From assembly GCA_951394045.1 (NCBI GenBank), contig OX595994.1, positions 1,302,001 through 1,366,000 of the forward strand: DNA of 64,000 nucleotides, read 5' to 3'. The position numbers were made by a program, and so were the translations under genes. This DNA comes from Nitzschia sp. DOCU1 (Eukaryota > Bacillariophyta > Bacillariophyceae > Bacillariales > Bacillariaceae). This document shows, one piece after another, positions 58,133 to 64,000 of the stretch. Numbering within the stretch: the stretch's first letter is position 1; each line of letters starts with the position of its first letter. Under the pieces are notes generated by a model. It saw nothing but the letters and a program-made list of their open reading frames with translations. It searched no databases and was not told where the DNA came from.

Positions 58133-60906
58133 TTATGATGCTTCATCCATGGTGGAATCAAGCGTCTCGACAGACTCTTCCAACGGAGGAAGCTTCTTGC
58201 TGATATGAAGAAGATGGGTGATCTCATCGTTGGTACTGAAATAATAGAGAGGTGAAATAGTTAGTTGACATCCGTTGTCCGAACTTTTGTTGTACATTTG
58301 AAAGGGTGCACTTACTTTGTCAAGGGATAGGAACAAATGAAATCAACAAACTGCTCCCCGTCCTTGTCGTAATGGAGACGAGTGGCGCAGATGCATCTAC
58401 CCTCAGCAACCTCTTGCAGGTCGTATGGCGCATTGCTTGATTTCTCTTCAGTATCTTCCCCTTCCAAGATCTTGAAGAGTTCCTCCCCTTCGACCTCGAC
58501 TTGAGTATACTTGGTCAGTCTCGTCCAAGGCTCGTTGATGCTCACAATTCGGTATGGAGCCGTAGCCATGGTAATCGCTCTAGCTTCCGGAGCTGATGGA
58601 GATAACGCCATCTCCAAGCTACCAGGAATAATTTGAGCTGTCGTCTCGCTGCCGCTAGCCCGTTCCAACTGCTGCATGAAGCCCATGGCGTCGTAGGTCA
58701 TCTCGAGGCTCTTGATCTTGTTACGCGGCGAAAAGTTTACACGAAGCATTCCAGGCATTACACATTCTGCCAGTGCTCCGCACAATACCGCATCTTGGGT
58801 TCGAAACACAAAGGGGCACATAAGAATATCCTCCATCAAAATCATGTCATCTTCGTTGACGTGGTAGTAAGCCCTCATCTGTGCACGGCCGTTCGAGGAG
58901 TTGCTGGACGACGTCTCAACGTCCCCAGATATCATCGCCGGGTGCGCATCATTTTCTCCGCTGGATGTATTTCCTGCGGCTCTTCGACCATTTGCTTCGC
59001 CTTGATCTTGGAGTCCCGGGGCTTGATTGGGTGGGACCACCTCTGCATTTGCTGGAGCAGAAGGTAGTTCTTGAGCTTGAGTACGTTTTCCAAGACCAGC
59101 GAATGGGGGTAGAACGATTGCCGGAGCCGCCGAAAGCCTGGCGTTTCCGTTTCTCGACAACGAGAACGAAGCAGCGGGGCGGACGTTGTGAGAGATACCC
59201 CCTCTCTTGGCAATGTTCTGGGGAAAATATTGTGAAGAGCCGGAAGCACTAGCTGCTGCTGCGGCCACACCCGCAGTAGGCGCTGCACTTAGCTTGCTGT
59301 CCTCTTCTTCATGTTTGCGCCTCTTTGCAGGTCTACTCGGGTTCTTGGTTGCAGCTGCTGAATCGTCCCCAGAAGACGAGTCGGTGCTGACACGCTTCGT
59401 TTCTTCCGCACTTGTATTGGACTCCTCTGGAGATTCCTCTGAAGGAGAACTACCTCTTTCTGAGTCTTGTAGAAAGGGATCAGGAAGCGGTTTTGCATGG
59501 TAATCATGTAGGTTCTCATCAGGGCTGTCTTTGTTGTTGCTAGAGCCCGAGTTGCTCACGTTAGCGGGATTTGGTCCACCGTTAGCATGGCTATGATCCC
59601 GCTTTTGCGTCTTCTTGGAGTCTTCACCGCTTGAACAATTGTTCGACGAGTTTGCCGAACTGGAAGACAAGCTTGAAACAGCGTGTTGAAACCTTCCCGT
59701 CTGCCTACCAACGTTTCGGGGCATAGTCTTGGTTCCAGTACGTTCCTCCTCCTTTAAGAAGAAATTTTCTCGCTTGATTTGCATCCATCGGGTACTTCTC
59801 GAGCCGACGCCTTCGATCATGACAGCTGTACTTGCTGCATCAGCAATGATAGCGTCCAAGCCTCGTGACATTCGACACTCCTGTGAGTAGAAAAACAGAG
59901 TAAAACAACGTCAGCCAACATTTATTCTTCACTGAGGCCCCTTACTAGGAAGGAGCCTTGCATCCAAAGATCTCACGTTTTCAACTTCACTGCGTCGAAA
60001 GCAACGATATGGTGTGATAGGTTGCTTCAGCCACGCATCATCTTCGAGAATAGTAGACCACTTGCGATTGTCCCGTTCGTTGTTACAATGGTATTGCAAA
60101 AAGGTACGAATGACGGCGCGGCGCACATTCTGCATTTCAGCTAGATGCTGAATAGCTACCCGACGCTGCCTTACTTCTTCCGTACGCTCGGCATGCAATC
60201 CGTCGACAAGCTCCTTCAGTTTCTGCACGTAAGCCTTCTTCCGAAGTCGTGTTGACCTTGCGTGCTCCCGATTGCGGTCCCTGTTCTGCTTGGCCCGTTC
60301 TGCAGCCGACATTTCCTTTCTCCGGCGTTTATCTTTCCCATCAAAGTAATCTTCGTTATCGGCAACAGCTTGAGCAGCAGCTGCAGCTGCCATCATATGC
60401 GCATGGATTGATGAGTTGTGTTGATTTAGGCTCCCGGGAAACACCATTGATCCTGAAGGATTAGGCATCTGCAACTGCGGTATATGCTGTTGACCGGATT
60501 GGACATGTTGCACTTGATTTCCCATGGAATCGGTATACATCGTTGCGGTGCCGTTGATGTTCGGGTTTGATTGTATAACTTGGGGCGTTATCGCAGCGTG
60601 GTGAAAGTGGCCTTGTAACGTGGGAACAGCGGCTTGCCCAGCTGTACCGCTCGCCGCGAAAATATCCGGCATCGCAAAGAATGCACCTGGATTGGTTAAC
60701 ATGGCAGCCGGAGGAAACAAGGGTGATGCCGCTGCCGCTGCCGCCAGTGCAGGATTTGTCATCAGCCCCATTAACATGGTCTGATTGTGTGCCCCCATCA
60801 CTTGCCCATTTGATCCAACCATTCCGTTCGAATTTGGCGCTATTGGGGCTGGTGATGGACTCGACTGTTGCTGCCCCTGTCGGTTTTGCTCTTGATGATG
60901 GTCCAT
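58133..60906 (-). CDS. bZIP-PAS transcription factor, first of a divergent pair
   Basis: Three exons, 60906-59977, 59880-58316 and 58235-58133, give 865 residues. The N-terminus is Gln/Ala/Pro-rich with several Met (probable activation region). The bZIP basic region (RAKQNRDRNREHARSTRLRK, N-x7-R type) lies near residue 215, followed by a zipper helix, an AWLKQPITPYRCFRRSEVEN segment, a long disordered Ser/Asp-rich linker, then a PAS-like sensor domain near residues 690-780 (VLCGALAECVMPGMLRVNF, TYDAMGFMQQLERAS) and a short tail (NDEITHLLHI). The type is diatom-specific. It regulates genes from DNA sites such as TGACGT; the signal is unknown. Start chosen at 60906; earlier in-frame Met adds a poor extension. 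Confidence 0.87.
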
Positions 60907-62555
60907 TGTCGTTGTTGTTTGTTGTTTGTGTTCTCCCCACTTGATTGCTTCCGACCTATTCAAACATCGATAATGGGAATACATCGGGCTCTGCTTTTTC
61001 TTTTTTTACTGTATGATTGCTTCAGTTTGATTAGCAGTCGTACTACCGATAGATGCTGCTGCTGTTGCCGGTGCCATAAGTGAAACGTCATTTGAGCTGT
61101 TCTCTGGCGTTAAACAATGATGAGAAGAGCAAACGCACTTCGTGCGTACTTTGCATGGAATTAAGTGAGTGAGAATGATGTCATTCTGATCTCTATGACA
61201 CTACATAACGAAGATTTATTCGCATAAATAATATCTGAATGACATACTTATTGCATTTTGAAGAGTTTTAGTTATTATTCTTATGGAAGTGCGTCAGTCA
61301 GATCTGTGTCGCGCTTGCGACACGCTGCGTAGCACAAAAATGTGGGACGATGATAGCGCTACACGGTATTCCCCTGTTCCTCGTCCTGCAACCAACTACC
61401 GGTATCTAGAGAAAGTCTATCAACACGAGCCAATCCACTTGGCACAAACTATTGTTCCGAAACAACGATGGGCAAGGACCATTTCTTCAATCGGCGCAGA
61501 ACGAGAAGTTTGATCCAGAGATCTCTATCAAAGAGATCCGACAGCCCCCTCTGGTGGTATGTACCGGTAGTCTGCATTTAGACCTACTCTAGCTAGGAGT
61601 GCCGGCAAGTTTGCCTTGTGCTAACTACTAGTAGACTAGCTGCTAGTACTACTACATGACGCCTGAAGTCATCACCACCAGCATTGTTTCGCCGTCTCGG
61701 GTCACATCCGGTGACATCAAGGCCCTCCTCTTCGTTTGCATCGTCCTCTGCGAGAAAGAAACAGCCACCGTACCGCCGCTTCTAGGTAGAAAAGGTTAAC
61801 CAGTGTTTTGGATGCAATTGACTGCCTGTAGTCAAGTAACAGGTATTGTGCGAGGTGTTGAAGCCTCGTGAGGTTTCACGGAGGCAGATCTGTCCCTCCG
61901 TCCATACAAGTCTACCTTCCCGTTTCACTTCCTCCGCGCAAATCCAAGTGCACCATCGAACTATCCCTCGTCCTACGCGAACGAAGTGCAAACAACTGTG
62001 GTCGAAAATAGCATAACAAACGTGTTGTTTTGCATCTTCGGCGTAATTATCGGAAGAATCTATGTACAACGGAACGCACGGACGGTTCTCCATGGCGCCC
62101 TTGGTTCGCGACCTTCTCAAATCGAGAACGCCGCCACACGCCCCGTCCGACTACATCAGTGTCTACAGTACTGAAGCACGCATGGAAAAAGTTGGAAATA
62201 TGCCCAACTACTTCCGTCGTTAAATAGAAGGGCGTCCAAGTGCGTACGCAGCCATAAGTAATTTACCTCCTGATGAGCAGCCGGGGATCCAGATGACGAT
62301 GATAATGACGCAAATGGACAATCACACGTCAAATCAATGCTCGCCTTCCATACGGGACATATTCTTTTCCATCGTTCGTATCGCAATATCGATCACACTC
62401 TATCGAGTTACCGGTAGCCATTATCCAGATCCATCAAATTGATATCACAAAGCCAACCAAGAGCAGAAAGATAACATTGTTTCCTCGAATCGAAAGAAAT
62501 TGAGTGCATTGTTGCAAGGTCGTCGGTAATTGAGACAACGGTGATATTTTATAAC
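60907..62555. promoter_or_regulatory. Shared divergent region of the bZIP-PAS pair
   Basis: 1,649 bases between the two head-to-head regulators. It includes an ACGTCA half-site (61087-61092), an AAACGTCATTTG context, and a dense CTAGCTAGGAGTG / ACTAGTAGACTAGC cluster (61585-61655). No coding frame or RNA gene is supported; it should hold both promoters. Confidence 0.5.
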
Positions 62556-64000
62556 ATGTCGAATCCAAACCACCATCAGCAACAACTAACTCCTCGAGGG
62601 TTAGTTGCAAACAGCAATGATTCTTCTTTGGGGCAGAGTTCGCAGGTAATGGCGCAGTTGGCCTCTCAAGTCCAGGCGTCAGTCGGCGTCAACCCGCAGC
62701 TTGCAGCGGCACAGAATCTGTATAGCCAAGCCTCAGCAGTGCCAGCTAACCCCAATCTGGTAGCCGTGCCTCAGTATGCTCCCATACAACCACTCGCCCC
62801 CATGCAGATCCCGACTGTCCCCCAAGTTCCAGGTCTTGGTGCAGCCCAGCTCTGGAATCCGTCTTTGGGACCACCCCAGAATGTCAACAATCTGCGCGCT
62901 GCCGCTGCGTATCAGATACCCTCGAACTGGTCTGGATCGAATATGGCCATGAGCTCCCCAGGCAACCCTGTCCTTCCGTCGGCTTCCAACAACAACAACA
63001 AAGGCTCTATACACCCATCCATGGTTACAAGCAGCATCATCCCTCCTGACCCCGAGAGTCGGAGCAGGGCAAACAAGAATGAGGGGGGAGGCCGTACTTC
63101 CAAGGCACGATCTTACAGCGATGCTGACGAAGACGGGGATGAATATGCATCACCTTCCGCCAAGGCCAAAAAGAACCGAGATCGCAATCGGGAACATGCG
63201 CGTTCGACCCGACTTCGCAAGAAGGCATACGTTCAAAAGCTAAAGGAAATGGCAGAAGGACTTCGAGCCATTCAAACGGCAGAGATTCGTCAGCGTCGGC
63301 GAGCGGTTCACCAAATGACCGAGATGCAGAAAACTCGCAAGCAACTTGTTCACAAGTTCTTGCATCTTCATTCCAACTTTGAAGGCGACGTTGAGGTCTG
63401 GCGCGAAGTTACAGACGAGAGCTTCTGGTTGAAACAACCGGTGACTCCGTTTCGTTCCTTCCGTCGTTCCGAGGTAGAAAGGGTAAGAAGAAACAGCGCA
63501 GTATACATCAACTTTGTACGTTGAATCAATCTTGTTCTAACAATCACTTGTCTCTTGCTGCAGGATTGTCGGATAGTCCGTGGCATTGAAGCTGTCATTT
63601 GCGATGCCGCAAGTATCGCCACCATGGTGGAACGAACTGGAAGTCTGAACGCCCGCTGGCAACGAATCAAACGCAGACAGTTTGAACGGACTCTCGAGTT
63701 ATCTGGTGTACAGCTACCTTCGATGGCAGCCAGCCAGCGCGTTGAATCCAGCCTTTCCAGCTCATCCAGTACCACATCATCGGATGACTCCTTGTCCAAG
63801 CCAAGTAACAACAACGGCGGTGCTGCCGAGCCAGACAGTGCACCTCTCGGCAACACAACCCTGGGCGCTGCAAGTGCCAAAAAGCAAGTAAGCTCATCCA
63901 GTGGAGAGAGTAATATTGGGCGGAAACGAAAGCGCAGTAAAGAAGCAAAGGCGGGGTCCTCAGGGCTCACAGGCCAAGTCTCGACGTCTAGCGAGACGGA
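62556..64000 (+). CDS. bZIP-PAS transcription factor, second of the pair (3' cut)
   Basis: Exon 1 62556-63482 (ATG chosen at 62556) and exon 2 from 63564 to the right edge, still open. The N-terminus is Gln/Ala/Pro-rich. The bZIP (AKKNRDRNREHARSTRLRK) and the EVWREVTDESFWLKQPVTPF and RSFRRSEVER segments match the divergent neighbour position by position, as does the start of exon 2 (DCRIVRGIEAVICDAASIAT against ECRMSRGLDAIIADAASTAV). The intron is at the same codon, after SEVE(R/N), so the pair arose by inverted duplication. The PAS domain would lie beyond the window. Confidence 0.87.

Noticed and set aside
61283..61513. 76-codon frame between the bZIP-PAS genes
   Set aside because: No family resemblance and lies in the shared promoter region; support is too weak.

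Overview
The window looks like nuclear DNA of a diatom, most likely a raphid pennate one. Genes are dense and eukaryotic, with short GT-AG introns of about 55-185 nt. Some proteins carry a signal peptide followed by a plastid-type F-containing cleavage motif (AF-SAAP at 35.9 kb). Two genes encode the bZIP-PAS type transcription factors typical of diatoms, and there is a CoDi-like Ty1/copia retrotransposon. I cannot name the species from sequence alone.

Layout. 1-16.8 kb: an unknown gene cut by the left edge, a PLAC8 membrane protein, an unknown protein, a secretory MsrB-type methionine sulfoxide reductase, a membrane-anchored leucine-rich-repeat protein, a thioredoxin-like [2Fe-2S] protein, the proteasome ATPase RPT4, a helical protein of unknown function and a kexin/subtilisin-like protease in five exons. 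16.99-30.74 kb: a block of mobile DNA. A 9.3 kb copia element (identical 326 bp LTRs, 6 bp flanking repeat) is itself interrupted at a TTAA by a 4.0 kb piggyBac-like element. About 0.9 kb further on lies a 3.5 kb Tc1/mariner-like element with about 218 bp inverted repeats, a transposase and a convergent coiled-coil gene. 30.9-47.7 kb: a paralogue of the helical protein at 12.7 kb, a BCL7-like protein, a coiled-coil protein, a plastid CDGSH iron-sulfur membrane protein, a TDP1-type phosphodiesterase, an ARM-repeat protein, the proteasome ATPase RPT3 and a single-pass repeat protein. 48.2-64 kb: tRNA-Glu(CTC), a ribokinase/sugar-isomerase fusion, the splicing factor CWC22, a likely plastid small-repeat protein, a thioredoxin-domain membrane protein, an L7Ae-fold protein, the ubiquitin-conjugating enzyme RAD6 and a head-to-head pair of bZIP-PAS regulators, the second cut by the right edge.

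How the parts relate. Most host genes are housekeeping: protein turnover (RPT3, RPT4, RAD6), RNA processing (CWC22, an L7Ae-like protein), redox and plastid function. The transposons occupy what was the shared upstream region (about 1.3 kb once they are subtracted) between the divergent protease gene and the 30.9 kb gene, and they separate two paralogues that would otherwise lie about 4.4 kb apart. The most unusual content is in the transposons: nested insertion, accessory genes beside both transposases, promoter-bearing inverted repeats and an in-frame stop in an otherwise open gag-pol. Gene functions are inferred from motifs only; splice sites were placed by hand.
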